Shown here: piece after piece, positions 33,239 to 41,971 of the stretch
Layout of the letters: each line of letters begins with the position of its first letter
Numbering within the stretch: the first letter of the stretch is position 1
Assembly (NCBI RefSeq): GCF_004331285.1
Contig: NZ_SJOH01000016.1
Location: 41,911 to 105,910, forward strand
Length of the DNA stretch: 64,000 nucleotides
Direction: 5' to 3'
DNA from: Acinetobacter sp. ANC 3781
GTDB taxonomy: Bacteria > Pseudomonadota > Gammaproteobacteria > Pseudomonadales > Moraxellaceae
Made by a program: the position numbers and the translations under genes
Notes under the pieces: model-generated
The model's database searches: none
The model's input: the letters and a program-made list of their open reading frames with translations, nothing else
What the model was told of the DNA's origin: nothing

Positions 33239-34294
33239 TTAAACTTTTTCGCCAATAACGGCTGCTTCTGCAAAAGTGGCCATGTGGTTATGCAGACTGC
33301 ATGCCAGTTTAATCACGCCTAAAGCAGCCCCGGCACCACTACCTTCGCCTAAACGCAAGTTCAGTTTGAGTAATGGATGTTTTGCATTCAGTTCCTGCAA
33401 TAAACGGCGATGTCCATATTCTGCCGATTGATGTCCAAACAGCATCCACTCACGAACTGCAGGATTTAAACGTACCGCCACAAGTGCTGAAACTGTGGTA
33501 ATAAAACCATCGATCACCATAGGCAAACCGAGCTGTGCACAGCGAATATAGGCACCCGTCATTGCTGCAATTTCCAAACCACCGACTGCGCAAAGTGCTT
33601 TAAAGACATCTTGATCGACATAATCTTGGTGTAAAGCAACAGCCTGGTTAATAACATTTTTTTTATGAATCAATTGTTCTTCACAAATACCCGTACCCAC
33701 ACCTGTAAGCTGTTCAGCTGGCTCATTCAGTAAAAAACAGGCGACTGCTGATGCAGAACAGGTATTGCCAATGCCCATTTCCCCAGCGACATAAATAGAT
33801 ACGCCATAAGCCACGGCATCTTCTACACTTTTACGTCCCAGATTCATCGCTTCAATACATTGCGCTTCAGTCATGGCAACTTGTTTGGCAAAGTTGGCTG
33901 TTCCCGGAATAATGCAATGACGTTCTACGCCTGCATATTCATAGGCATCACCCACAGAACCGCAGTCAATGACCTGTAATTTGGCATTATATTCTTTGGC
34001 AATCACGCTGATACAAGCACCACCGGTGGTGAAGTTTTGCAGCATTTGACGTGTCACGGCTTGTGGATAAGCAGAAATATTTTCTTCCATTACGCCATGG
34101 TCACCGGCAAAAATCGTAATCCAGGGCTGGTCTACATTAGGACGTGAATTGTCTTGCAAACTTGCCAATAGCACTGCAGTATTTTCAAGTTCAGATAATG
34201 AGCCTGTGGGTTTGGTCAGTTGTAATTGACGTTCTTTAGCCAGTTTTTTTGCTTCCACACTTGGCGTTTTACACGCATCCAACCACCAATTCAT
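33239..34294 (-). CDS. cobT: Nicotinate-nucleotide-dimethylbenzimidazole phosphoribosyltransferase
   Basis: A 351-aa CobT. Recognised by FAGDHGVMEENISAYPQAVT near residue 65, MGIGNTCSASAV, and the C-terminal LGEGSGAGAALGVIKLA. It activates the lower-ligand base to alpha-ribazole phosphate. The start overlaps the cobU stop by 1 bp, so the genes are translated together. Confidence 0.95.
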   Translation of the reverse strand: MNWWLDACKTPSVEAKKLAKERQLQLTKPTGSLSELENTAVLLASLQDNSRPNVDQPWITIFAGDHGVMEENISAYPQAVTRQMLQNFTTGGACISVIAKEYNAKLQVIDCGSVGDAYEYAGVERHCIIPGTANFAKQVAMTEAQCIEAMNLGRKSVEDAVAYGVSIYVAGEMGIGNTCSASAVACFLLNEPAEQLTGVGTGICEEQLIHKKNVINQAVALHQDYVDQDVFKALCAVGGLEIAAMTGAYIRCAQLGLPMVIDGFITTVSALVAVRLNPAVREWMLFGHQSAEYGHRRLLQELNAKHPLLKLNLRLGEGSGAGAALGVIKLACSLHNHMATFAEAAVIGEKV

Positions 34295-34812
34295 TATTTA
34301 TTTCCTTTTAAAATCATGGGAAAACCCGCAACACAAAATACAACTTTATCGGCAATTTGCCCCAACTGTTGATGCAAACGCCCGGACTCATCCACGAACT
34401 TGCGGCTGATCTCGCCCATTGGTATCACGCCTAAGCCTGTTTCATTACTGACTAAAATAACGTCTGATTCTAATATCGGTAAAATATCCAGCAGTTTTTG
34501 GCATTGGTGCATCTGTAATTCAGGATTTTCATGCATCAACAAATTGCTCATCCACAAAGTCAGGCAATCGACAAGAATCACTTGATTGGGTTGATCAAGC
34601 TCGATTAAACAATTGGCCAGATATAAAGGCTCTTCAATCACAGTCCAGTGCTTTGGTCGTTGTGCTTGATGATGATGAATACGTTCCTGCATTTCGGCAT
34701 CGAACGCTTGTGCGGTTGCAATATAAGTTACAGCCACACCTGAATCTTTTGCGATTTGTTCCGCAAGGCGACTTTTACCAGAACGTGCGCCACCTAAAAT
34801 GAGTTGCATCAT
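34294..34812 (-). CDS. cobU: Bifunctional adenosylcobinamide kinase / guanylyltransferase
   Basis: A 172-aa CobU/CobP. The N-terminal P-loop is GGARSGKSRLAE, then YIATAQAFDAEM with the HHQAQRPKHW guanylylation region, and DCLTLWMSNLL. It phosphorylates adenosylcobinamide and converts it to AdoCbi-GDP. Only late cob genes are present here, consistent with corrinoid salvage; early corrin-ring genes are not seen in the window. Confidence 0.95.
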   Translation of the reverse strand: MMQLILGGARSGKSRLAEQIAKDSGVAVTYIATAQAFDAEMQERIHHHQAQRPKHWTVIEEPLYLANCLIELDQPNQVILVDCLTLWMSNLLMHENPELQMHQCQKLLDILPILESDVILVSNETGLGVIPMGEISRKFVDESGRLHQQLGQIADKVVFCVAGFPMILKGNK

Positions 34813-35438
34813 ACGTCACCCAATTGAAATTGATGAAATGGATAGAGCTGACCTTGCAATATTTTTGCGTTATATGTGCCAAAAGTCAGTTGGCCGACTG
34901 AAAATTCAAAGCTTTTTTGTTCGATGCTGTTTATATGACTAAAGATTAAATCACTATTAAAATCTTGATGATACAAACCTAAAGTCAAATGTGGACAATA
35001 GTCGAGCGGTGCAATTTCATTGCAACTTTGTCCAAATAAATGACGCAATTTTAAAAGTACATCATTTTCATCAATAATTTCGACAAATAAGGCACTTTCA
35101 AAACTGTTGATACGGCCTGTTTTTAATTGAATTATATTTTGAGAATCATCGGTTAAGTGTCGAATATGTTGATGCATCTTTTCAATAGCAAAATCATCAT
35201 CCCAAACTGGGTTTTGTTCAGTGAGGAAGCCACAAATAAATAAAGTAATGTGAAATTGGCGGGTATTTGGCGTGTATAAAAAATCTGAAAAAACCGAACG
35301 CAGCTGATTTAAATACTCTAATAATTCTGGATGCTGAATTTCGATATACCATAACGAAAAATGCTCGCGTCCGCGATGCCATTCAGGATAATCCCCTGCA
35401 AATGTAGGAACAACGGGCGTAGAAGGCTTTAAGAACAC
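34809..35438 (-). CDS. 2H phosphoesterase (2'-5' RNA ligase-like) linked to cobU
   Basis: A 209-aa protein with the two HxTL motifs of the 2H phosphoesterase superfamily: FHITLFICG (about residue 63) and PHLTLGLYH (about residue 145). Members hydrolyse cyclic phosphates or act on 2'-5' linkages. It overlaps cobU by 4 bp and heads the operon, so a role alongside cobinamide or ribazole salvage is worth considering. The start is GTG 35438; the ribosome binding site is weak. Confidence 0.8.
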   Translation of the reverse strand: MFLKPSTPVVPTFAGDYPEWHRGREHFSLWYIEIQHPELLEYLNQLRSVFSDFLYTPNTRQFHITLFICGFLTEQNPVWDDDFAIEKMHQHIRHLTDDSQNIIQLKTGRINSFESALFVEIIDENDVLLKLRHLFGQSCNEIAPLDYCPHLTLGLYHQDFNSDLIFSHINSIEQKSFEFSVGQLTFGTYNAKILQGQLYPFHQFQLGDV

Positions 35439-35925
35439 ACATCAAATCACTTTAAATTCAATCACCTTATTAAAGCATGAATGATATTAATTTTCTCGAG
35501 GTGTTGATTTAGTAATATTCAACCAACAATGAATTATATTCAGCTTTTTAGATACTTAAATCGTGTCACACACATCGTTGCTTCATCAATAGATCTCCAA
35601 AATCCAACTTAGAACTATAACTTCATAAAGAAATTCACACCGGAACTGAAGATGGCTGCATATTCTTTTGATAACACAGGAAATAAACAGCAAGAAGTAC
35701 AAACATTATAATTAGCAAATAAAATGGATAATCGCTATGCTACTGATACAAACCGGAACTGGCCAATGGACCAAATACAATAAAGCCTGCATTGTGCTGA
35801 TTCATTATTCAATTTAAACAAATTTTATTTTTATACACGCAACAATACCGACCTAATGGATTTTTTCCATTTTATATTCAACCCATCTTTACTATTAAGA
35901 CTTGTTCTGAATACAATGCTTAGTT
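35439..35925. other. Intergenic region upstream of the cob operon
   Basis: About 490 bp. No cobalamin riboswitch core was found by eye on the minus strand. It contains copy 2 of the 20-bp repeat at 35534-35553. Short fragments of open frame on the plus strand around 35652-35780 (for example MAAYSFDNTGNKQQEV) may be a gene relic; I cannot name it. Confidence 0.4.
35534..35553. repeat. 20-bp dispersed direct repeat, copy 2
   Basis: Identical to 29547-29566. It lies about 100 bp upstream of the 2H phosphoesterase start. Confidence 0.7.
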
Positions 35926-36396
35926 TTAATCTTGATCTAAAATATCTGCAAATTGTGCCCCCAAGACTTTGACTAAATCTTGTGGTTTTACCCCAATATC
36001 TAAGCCTCTTTTGCCACCACTGACATAAATTTTGGTTAATGACTCGGCAGAACCATCTATCACAGTTTTTAAGCGCTTTTTCTGTCCGACTGGACTAATC
36101 CCACCCACCAAATAACCAGTTAAGCGTTCGGCATCTTTCGGATCTGCCATATGTAATTTTTTAGCCCCTACCGCTGCAGCTATTTTCTTCAAACTTAATT
36201 GATGTGCAACCGGTAAAACAGCAACATAGAAATTTTTATCATCGCTCACCAATAAGGTTTTAAAGACTTCTTTGACTTCTAAATTTAACTTTTCAGCCGC
36301 TTCTAATCCAAAACTTTTTGCATTTACATTGTGCTCATATTCGTGGATAGAAAATTCGATTTTATTTGATTTTAAAACTTTGCAAGCAGGTGTCAT
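35926..36396 (-). CDS. ybaK: Cys-tRNA(Pro)/Cys-tRNA(Cys) deacylase YbaK
   Basis: A 156-aa YbaK/EbsC-type protein. It starts [20 protein letters not shown] and contains VFKTLLVSD, the conserved lysine segment, and [16 protein letters not shown], typical of the bacterial YbaK branch. It clears cysteine mischarged on tRNA(Pro) in trans. It is a single gene in the cytosol. Confidence 0.93.
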   Translation of the reverse strand: MTPACKVLKSNKIEFSIHEYEHNVNAKSFGLEAAEKLNLEVKEVFKTLLVSDDKNFYVAVLPVAHQLSLKKIAAAVGAKKLHMADPKDAERLTGYLVGGISPVGQKKRLKTVIDGSAESLTKIYVSGGKRGLDIGVKPQDLVKVLGAQFADILDQD

Positions 36397-36718
36397 TTTT
36401 CGGTTATATAAAGAACTGGAGCGCTAAATTATATGCTTTTTCAAAGTCAATGTTTAGCATGCTTAGGCTATTCTTAGCTTAATTTATCTTCATTTTACTT
36501 TATCTGTGAATCAAAGTAAGTTATAAAATAAAATGCTTTATATAATTGCCTATAAGTTAAATAATGCTATTTGATAAAATTTTGTATTTTGAAATGAAAT
36601 AAAAAAAACCACAAAGTAGAACTTAAGCTTTAATTTTCACTCAACCTTGAAGCTTGTATATTTTATTGCCAGAAGCTCTATCTCAATGTAGAGTTCCCTT
36701 TCTCTTTACCCTATTCAC
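36397..36718. other. AT-rich gap holding a CTTAGGCTATT copy
   Basis: About 320 bp. One copy of the 11-bp repeat sits at 36462. No gene, RNA or strong terminator is visible. Confidence 0.35.
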
Positions 36719-36829
36719 TTATAGAAAATATTCCCAAATAAGGTAACCTAGACCGAAGCCAATGAATGAGTAAAGTGTGATGATGAAAAATACAAAACTC
36801 GCTTTATTTTTCTTTTTTAAAAAACTCAT
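36719..36829 (-). CDS. Small membrane protein, 36 aa
   Basis: ATG 36829 is preceded by GAGG at 6 nt. The product is MSFLKKKNKASFVFFI then ITLYSFIGFGLGYLIWEYFL. It has a basic N-terminus, one long helix and a C-terminal aromatic patch, a typical layout for a single-pass inner-membrane peptide. It stands alone, with no operon partner. I do not know its function. Confidence 0.6.
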   Translation of the reverse strand: MSFLKKKNKASFVFFIITLYSFIGFGLGYLIWEYFL

Positions 36830-37494
36830 ATTGAACCTCAATGCCTAGTCTAAATTACATCATATTATCGCACTAATTTAGAGCATATTGAATATTAATC
36901 ATTTCAAAAAGAATGATCTGCTATAGCATCCCTGTATCTGTGCTTTAAGGCCAAGAATATTCTAGCTACTCTTATCTGGAATCGAGATGAGAGAAAGCTC
37001 TTCTGAATCATTGTGAGCTAAAACCTTCATAATTGATTAAAAGTTATGTTCAGAATTTTTCGCAAAAATTAGGGATATTTTTTGCCTTGAAAAGACATGG
37101 AACATCGAAGCAAGCTTTAATTTGATCAAATAAAAATTAACTCTAGTGACAAAATATTCCTGAAATAACTAAGTGGCCTCATAATCGGATTTTCGCCTAG
37201 TTCTTGCTTAGACTTAAATTTTTAAGTAGTTCATATTTATCGTGTAAGCACGATAGAATTGAATGATACTATCTTCTTAATTCCTATTATATGCAGGTAA
37301 AGCACTATGCGGCCTTGCTTTCTCCTTTTTTTGTGCTGACCTTAAATAAACCAATAGCTCCTCATCTTTACTTAAATCAATAACCGATTTATATATCTAT
37401 CCAAGAAATCTACGCAAAAGATACACTGTTTTCAGTGTCCTCAACCTATCTTATAAAGGCAAATCAAATAATAGAAACTTTAAAGGATGCCACG
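36830..37494. other. Long non-coding gap upstream of the DUF4142 gene
   Basis: About 660 bp. It holds a compact hairpin TATCGTG-TAAG-CACGATA at 37238-37255 without a T-run. No coding frame of note is seen. A regulatory RNA or promoter region for the DUF4142 gene is possible. Confidence 0.35.
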
Positions 37495-38088
37495 ATGAAA
37501 ACTATTCCAATGAAGAAGATGATCAACTGTATTGCTGTTAGTAGTGTATTGAGTTTTACTGCCTTTCAAACTATGGCGGCAATGGATCAGCAACCCACAC
37601 ATGACAGCAAAAATCCACCCAAAATGTTGCATGACAATCATGAAAATTTAACTGATAGTCAAGTGATCAAAGTGTTAAGTACGGCTAATAACGGTGAGAT
37701 TAAGCAGGCAAAAACTGCTTTGCCAAAACTTAAAATGGATGAAACCCGTAAATATGCTCAACTGATGATTAATGAGCATTCAGCGAATGAGAAAAAAGGC
37801 CAAGCGTTGGCAAGTCGTCTAAAGTTAACTCCACAAGTGAGCAACCTCAGTACATCATTGCAAAATGATAGTGATAAGATGGTGAATAAACTAACTCATT
37901 CATCAGCAGCTGACAAAGACTATATGATGACTCAAGTTGAAGTACATCGTAAAGTTTTAATGACTATTGATAAGCAATTGATACCAAATGCCAAAAATTC
38001 AGAATTAAAAAATATGCTGATTCAAACTCGTACTGCAGTTACCAAGCATTTACAAATGGCTGAACAACTCGTTAAAAAGATGAAATAA
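37495..38088 (+). CDS. DUF4142 domain periplasmic protein
   Basis: A 197-aa exported protein. ATG 37495 follows AAAGGA. The signal peptide is about 33 residues (KKMINCIAVSSVLSFTAFQT, cleavage near MAA). The mature domain has DSQVIKVLSTANNGEIKQAK and KYAQLMINEHSANEKKG, the DUF4142 pattern of a ferritin-like four-helix bundle. Such proteins are found in envelope stress contexts; no enzymatic role is established. A strong terminator follows. Confidence 0.85.
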   Translation: MKTIPMKKMINCIAVSSVLSFTAFQTMAAMDQQPTHDSKNPPKMLHDNHENLTDSQVIKVLSTANNGEIKQAKTALPKLKMDETRKYAQLMINEHSANEKKGQALASRLKLTPQVSNLSTSLQNDSDKMVNKLTHSSAADKDYMMTQVEVHRKVLMTIDKQLIPNAKNSELKNMLIQTRTAVTKHLQMAEQLVKKMK

Positions 38089-38122
38089 CATAAAATTATA
38101 ATATAATTGTATAAATATACTT

Positions 38123-38156
38123 AAAAAAGCCTAGTTTTAATCAGCTAGGCTTTTTT
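38123..38156. terminator. Intrinsic terminator after the DUF4142 gene
   Basis: AAAAAAGCCTAG pairs with CTAGGCTTTTTT across a 10-nt loop. It is symmetric, so it may also limit readthrough from alkM. Confidence 0.9.
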
Positions 38157-38211
38157 AACAATTTATCAACTAGGCTTTCCTTCAAATAAGTTGCTTGTTA
38201 AGCGCTCTACT

Positions 38212-39435
38212 TTATTGTTCTTTATTCAATAAACGATCAAGCACGCCAAATTTCTTGAAAATTTTCGCACGGCGTTTCGGATGAATATTGGCTTTATTTA
38301 AATCGCCTTCGTAATGATCAAATACACGTTTATCCATCATTTTAAACCATAGCGATGGAATTAAAGCGGGCAATAACATGGTTGCATAACCACTTGGCAA
38401 TTCAGGTGCTTCATCAAAGTTACGTAATGCCTGGAATGGACGTGTAGGATATGCATGATGATCTGAATGACGCTGTAACTGGTACAAAAACAAATTTGTG
38501 GTAATGTTATTATTATTCCAGCTATGTTCTGGCATGGTACGCGTATAAGTTCCGTCTTGTTTTTTATCACGCATTAAACCGTAATGTTCAATATAGTTAA
38601 TAATTTCAAATAAGCTTACCCCATAAAAAGCCTGTGTTACCAAATACGGAATCACATCTTTACCAAACAGTTTCAACATGGTGGCATGAAAACCTGCACT
38701 CATCGCCCAGCCTTGAAGCAGTTCATTTTCTTTGCTAAAAAATGATAAACCTTTGCGTTTTAAACGGTTCTTTTCAATTTCAACCGCTGATTTAAGACCC
38801 CCAAATACCGTTCTTGGCCAAAACTCATAGAAGGTTTCCCCCATTTTAGAAGATGCCGGATCTTCAGGTGTTGCAGCACGTTTATGATGCCCATACGGAT
38901 GCTCAACCCGAAAATGGTTATAAAACAACGGCATTAATGTGGCATGAGAAAAATAGTGATCTTTTTTATTCGGTCGATGGGACAATTCATGGGCAGTATT
39001 TACCCCAATGCCATTAATTGCTCCCATCGAAATCCCCAACAGGAGCTGATCGACAAAAGAGGTATCTTTACGACTCACCACATAGCCTGCAAATAGATTG
39101 GCTGCCATTTGCAAAGGAATAAACAATTTCACAATACGGTCATAATAAGGATCGTTAACTAATGAGGTAATTTGGTCATCGTTTGGGTTATTACTGTCTT
39201 TACCTACAATTGAATCGATACTGGGAATAATCACATGCAGTAATAAAGGCCCTCCCAAAGCAAATATTTTTTTCGTCAATTTAGGACCAAACTGATAGCC
39301 GGCCAAAATACCCATACCAATGACAGGTAAACCTGGACTTAATAACCACCAATAGCGTTTTTTATCCAGTGCTAAACCTGACGCAGTTGGAAGGGTTTGA
39401 ATTGTTGTTTGATTTAAATTTACTGGTGCATTCAT
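38212..39435 (-). CDS. alkM: Alkane 1-monooxygenase
   Basis: A 407-aa integral membrane non-heme diiron hydroxylase. The histidine boxes are HELSH (149-153), HHKRA (183-187) and LQRHSDHHA, with the additional NYIEHYGL. Several hydrophobic helices precede the first box. It oxidises n-alkanes to 1-alkanols with electrons from rubredoxin. The gene is divergent from an AraC-type regulator as in other Acinetobacter. Rubredoxin genes are not in this window. Confidence 0.96.
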   Translation of the reverse strand: MNAPVNLNQTTIQTLPTASGLALDKKRYWWLLSPGLPVIGMGILAGYQFGPKLTKKIFALGGPLLLHVIIPSIDSIVGKDSNNPNDDQITSLVNDPYYDRIVKLFIPLQMAANLFAGYVVSRKDTSFVDQLLLGISMGAINGIGVNTAHELSHRPNKKDHYFSHATLMPLFYNHFRVEHPYGHHKRAATPEDPASSKMGETFYEFWPRTVFGGLKSAVEIEKNRLKRKGLSFFSKENELLQGWAMSAGFHATMLKLFGKDVIPYLVTQAFYGVSLFEIINYIEHYGLMRDKKQDGTYTRTMPEHSWNNNNITTNLFLYQLQRHSDHHAYPTRPFQALRNFDEAPELPSGYATMLLPALIPSLWFKMMDKRVFDHYEGDLNKANIHPKRRAKIFKKFGVLDRLLNKEQ

Positions 39436-39503
39436 GCTGACGATCTTCCCTATTTTTTGTTCTACCGTTATATTTCTAGAAATGGGCCATCAAGAACAGT
39501 TTT

Positions 39504-39532
39504 AAACGTCCAAAAAAGCTATGCAAACGTCC
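39504..39532. promoter_or_regulatory. Tandem AAACGTCC direct repeat, candidate AlkR operator
   Basis: AAACGTCC occurs at 39504-39511 and 39525-39532, a spacing of 21 bp or two helical turns. AraC-family activators usually bind two such direct half-sites on one face of the helix. The repeat lies between alkM and the divergent alkR, closer to alkM. Binding is inferred. Confidence 0.55.
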
Positions 39533-39625
39533 TTGGCATTAATAGCCAATATTTGACCTAAAAACACATGCTTGAGTGAATCAAAGCTTTTATAATTTTA
39601 CTAGATGATGACAGAACGATAAGAC

Positions 39626-40549
39626 ATGGATGCTTTAAGTAAAATTTTTGATGATATTCATCTTAATAAATCTGAATATATTTATTTAAAACCGCAAGGT
39701 GACTGGGCCTATTCGTATCAGGAACAAGATGCCATGATTGGCTATGTGGTTCTGGTGGGCAAGATGACGATTCAACTGAATCTTCATACTCAACTACATG
39801 TTGAAGCGGGGGATTTGGTGCTAATCCCATCAGGGCAAAACCACTCTTGCCATAAAAATAATAAAAGCAATTTGGTTGAAGCCTTAAATATTACTGAACT
39901 TTTTGATCGAAAAAGGCAGGAAACCATCGAGTTTGGGAGTACAAGTGGTGAGCCTGCGCTCATTTTAGCGATTCGTTGTCATATCGATACGATTATGGCG
40001 CGTCCTCTACTCAATGCCCTGCCCAACTATATTCATATTCATCATATAACCGGCAGTACCGCACCGGAATGGCTACAAATTGGCTTACATTTTTTAGCAG
40101 TTGAAGCCTATCAAATTCGGCCGGGTCGCGACAAAATTCTGGATCATTTGGTTAGTATTCTATTTATTGAATGTGTCCGTGACTACATCGCGCAATTAAA
40201 GGATTCTAATAATTGGCTTAGAGCTTTAGTGCATACCGAACTGGCGAATGCTTTGGCCGCTATTCACGGCAAACCGGAACAGGCTTGGACAGTGGAAAGT
40301 TTGGCAGAACAATGCTGTATGTCGCGCTCAAAATTTGCCCCTTTATTTAGCAATATTGTAGGTGAAACACCGTTGGCATATTTACAGCAATATCGTTTCC
40401 GTTTGGCATCACAGCATTTACGCGAAGGACAATTGTCGATTCAGCAAATTGCCCATCGCGTAGGCTATTCTTCAGAAACTGCATTTAGCCAAACCTTTAA
40501 GCGGCTGTTTGATTTGACCCCAAGCCAGTATCGGCAACAATTTCAGTAA
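39626..40549 (+). CDS. alkR: AraC family regulator of alkane oxidation
   Basis: A 307-aa AraC/XylS protein. The N-terminal cupin-like sensing domain (AGDLVLIPSGQNHSC near residue 75) is followed by a C-terminal double HTH with WTVESLAEQCCMSRSKFAPL and LSIQQIAHRVGYSSETAFSQ, ending PSQYRQQFQ. It is divergent from alkM and should activate it in the presence of alkanes. Gene symbol rests on position and family. Confidence 0.88.
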   Translation: MDALSKIFDDIHLNKSEYIYLKPQGDWAYSYQEQDAMIGYVVLVGKMTIQLNLHTQLHVEAGDLVLIPSGQNHSCHKNNKSNLVEALNITELFDRKRQETIEFGSTSGEPALILAIRCHIDTIMARPLLNALPNYIHIHHITGSTAPEWLQIGLHFLAVEAYQIRPGRDKILDHLVSILFIECVRDYIAQLKDSNNWLRALVHTELANALAAIHGKPEQAWTVESLAEQCCMSRSKFAPLFSNIVGETPLAYLQQYRFRLASQHLREGQLSIQQIAHRVGYSSETAFSQTFKRLFDLTPSQYRQQFQ

Positions 40550-40550
40550 A

Positions 40551-41747
40551 TCATTCTGGGTTGGGTATGTTCACCGGATTTAAGATATTCAGAATGGCTT
40601 GAACGGGATCTTCGCTATTTCCGGAAAGTAATTTCTTGTGCATGGTAATGTGCTGCATGGCCTGAATTTGTGCGATTTCAACATTCATCAGTTTTTCAAT
40701 TTCAATAGCCAAATTTTCTGGCGTTGCATCACTCTGAATCAATTCTCGAATAATTTTTTTACCGGCAATAATATTGGGTAAAGAATAATAAGGAATTTTG
40801 ATCAGGAATTTGATCACTACATACGTCAGCCAATTCAACTTATAGAACGTCACCATCGGACGATGTAATAACATTGCCTCTAAAGTTGCCGTTCCTGATG
40901 CCAAGGCCACAATATTTGAGGCATTCATGACTTGACGACCAATTTTCGATTCTGTCTCCGTATTTTCCATCAAGCAAACTTTAGCGACAAAATCAGCAGG
41001 ATATTGTTGCAGCAATGCTTCAATCTGCTGCTTGCGTGCATCATTAATCGCAGGAATCAAAAAAATATATTCAGGATGCTTTTGACTCACGATTTTCGCT
41101 GCATCAAGTACCAACGGCCCAAGTCTTTCAATTTCACCACGGCGGCTGCCCGGTAAAAGTGCGATATGTTTATGTTCAACATTTAACCCCAGCTCTTGCT
41201 TAGCTTCAATCAGAGGATTTTGCAAAGGCAATTGACTGGCAAGTGGATGCCCCACAAACGCGGCTGGCACATCAAATTTTTTATAAAAAGTTTTTTCGAA
41301 CGGAAATAAACACAGCACTAAATCAATGCTGGCTTTAATGCCATGTACCCGTCCCTGACGCCATGCCCAAACTGAAGGACTGACATATTGCACAGTTTTA
41401 ATCGGTAAATTTTTCTGTTTTAAGCTTTTGGATAAGCGCAAGTTAAAGTCTGGGGCATCAATTCCGACAAACACATCGACCGGCTCTTTGGTCCAGGTCT
41501 CGACCAGCCCATCACGTACCGCAAACAGCTTTTTAAGATCTTTTAGAACTTCAACAATTCCCATCACCGATAAAATATCCATCGGATAATAACTCTTGAA
41601 GCCTTCTGCTATCATTTGAGGGCCACCAATGCCTTCAAATTCGGCATCAATTCCTTGCTCACGAAAACTGCGGATGAGTTTAGCACCAAGCGTATCTCCA
41701 GACACTTCCCCGACCACCATACCGATTTTAAGCTTCCGATTTTGCAA
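40551..41747 (-). CDS. lpxB: Lipid-A-disaccharide synthase
   Basis: A 398-aa GT19 glycosyltransferase. Signatures are IGMVVGEVSGDTLGAKLI, FVGIDAPDFNLRL, YVSPSVWAWRQGR, FVGHPLA and LLPGSRRGEI. It condenses UDP-diacylglucosamine with lipid X at the inner membrane. The start is TTG 41747, because AGAGGG lies 8 nt upstream; a longer in-frame start at 41825 has no such site and adds residues not typical of LpxB. It converges on alkR, 1 bp apart. Confidence 0.95.
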   Translation of the reverse strand: MQNRKLKIGMVVGEVSGDTLGAKLIRSFREQGIDAEFEGIGGPQMIAEGFKSYYPMDILSVMGIVEVLKDLKKLFAVRDGLVETWTKEPVDVFVGIDAPDFNLRLSKSLKQKNLPIKTVQYVSPSVWAWRQGRVHGIKASIDLVLCLFPFEKTFYKKFDVPAAFVGHPLASQLPLQNPLIEAKQELGLNVEHKHIALLPGSRRGEIERLGPLVLDAAKIVSQKHPEYIFLIPAINDARKQQIEALLQQYPADFVAKVCLMENTETESKIGRQVMNASNIVALASGTATLEAMLLHRPMVTFYKLNWLTYVVIKFLIKIPYYSLPNIIAGKKIIRELIQSDATPENLAIEIEKLMNVEIAQIQAMQHITMHKKLLSGNSEDPVQAILNILNPVNIPNPE

Positions 41748-41938
41748 GACTTTTACCCTCTGTAAAATTATCAAGATTTTAACATATCCATCTATTTTAA
41801 ATCTTATCTGTAGCAACAGATGCATAAATTAATAGCGCTATATCGATTGAACACCATCTAAATTATCATTTTCCTACTAATGATCAATCTAAAATACCAA
41901 TTACCTCAATATTGAGGTTAATCTCAATTAACATTAAT

Positions 41939-41957
41939 ATAAATGATAATCACTTCC
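41939..41957. promoter_or_regulatory. Candidate Fur box of the siderophore receptor
   Basis: ATAAATGATAATCACTTCC matches the classical Fur 19-mer at 13 positions, including the ATGATAATCA core. It lies 14 bp upstream of the receptor start, so iron repression is likely. Confidence 0.7.
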
Positions 41958-41971
41958 ATTACCATATAGAA

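Noticed and set aside
35439..35925. Search for a cobalamin riboswitch upstream of the cob operon
   Set aside because: The conserved B12-box and its surrounding core were not found on the minus strand by eye.
41912..41971. Upstream start for the siderophore receptor
   Set aside because: It would place coding sequence across the Fur box and in front of the signal peptide.
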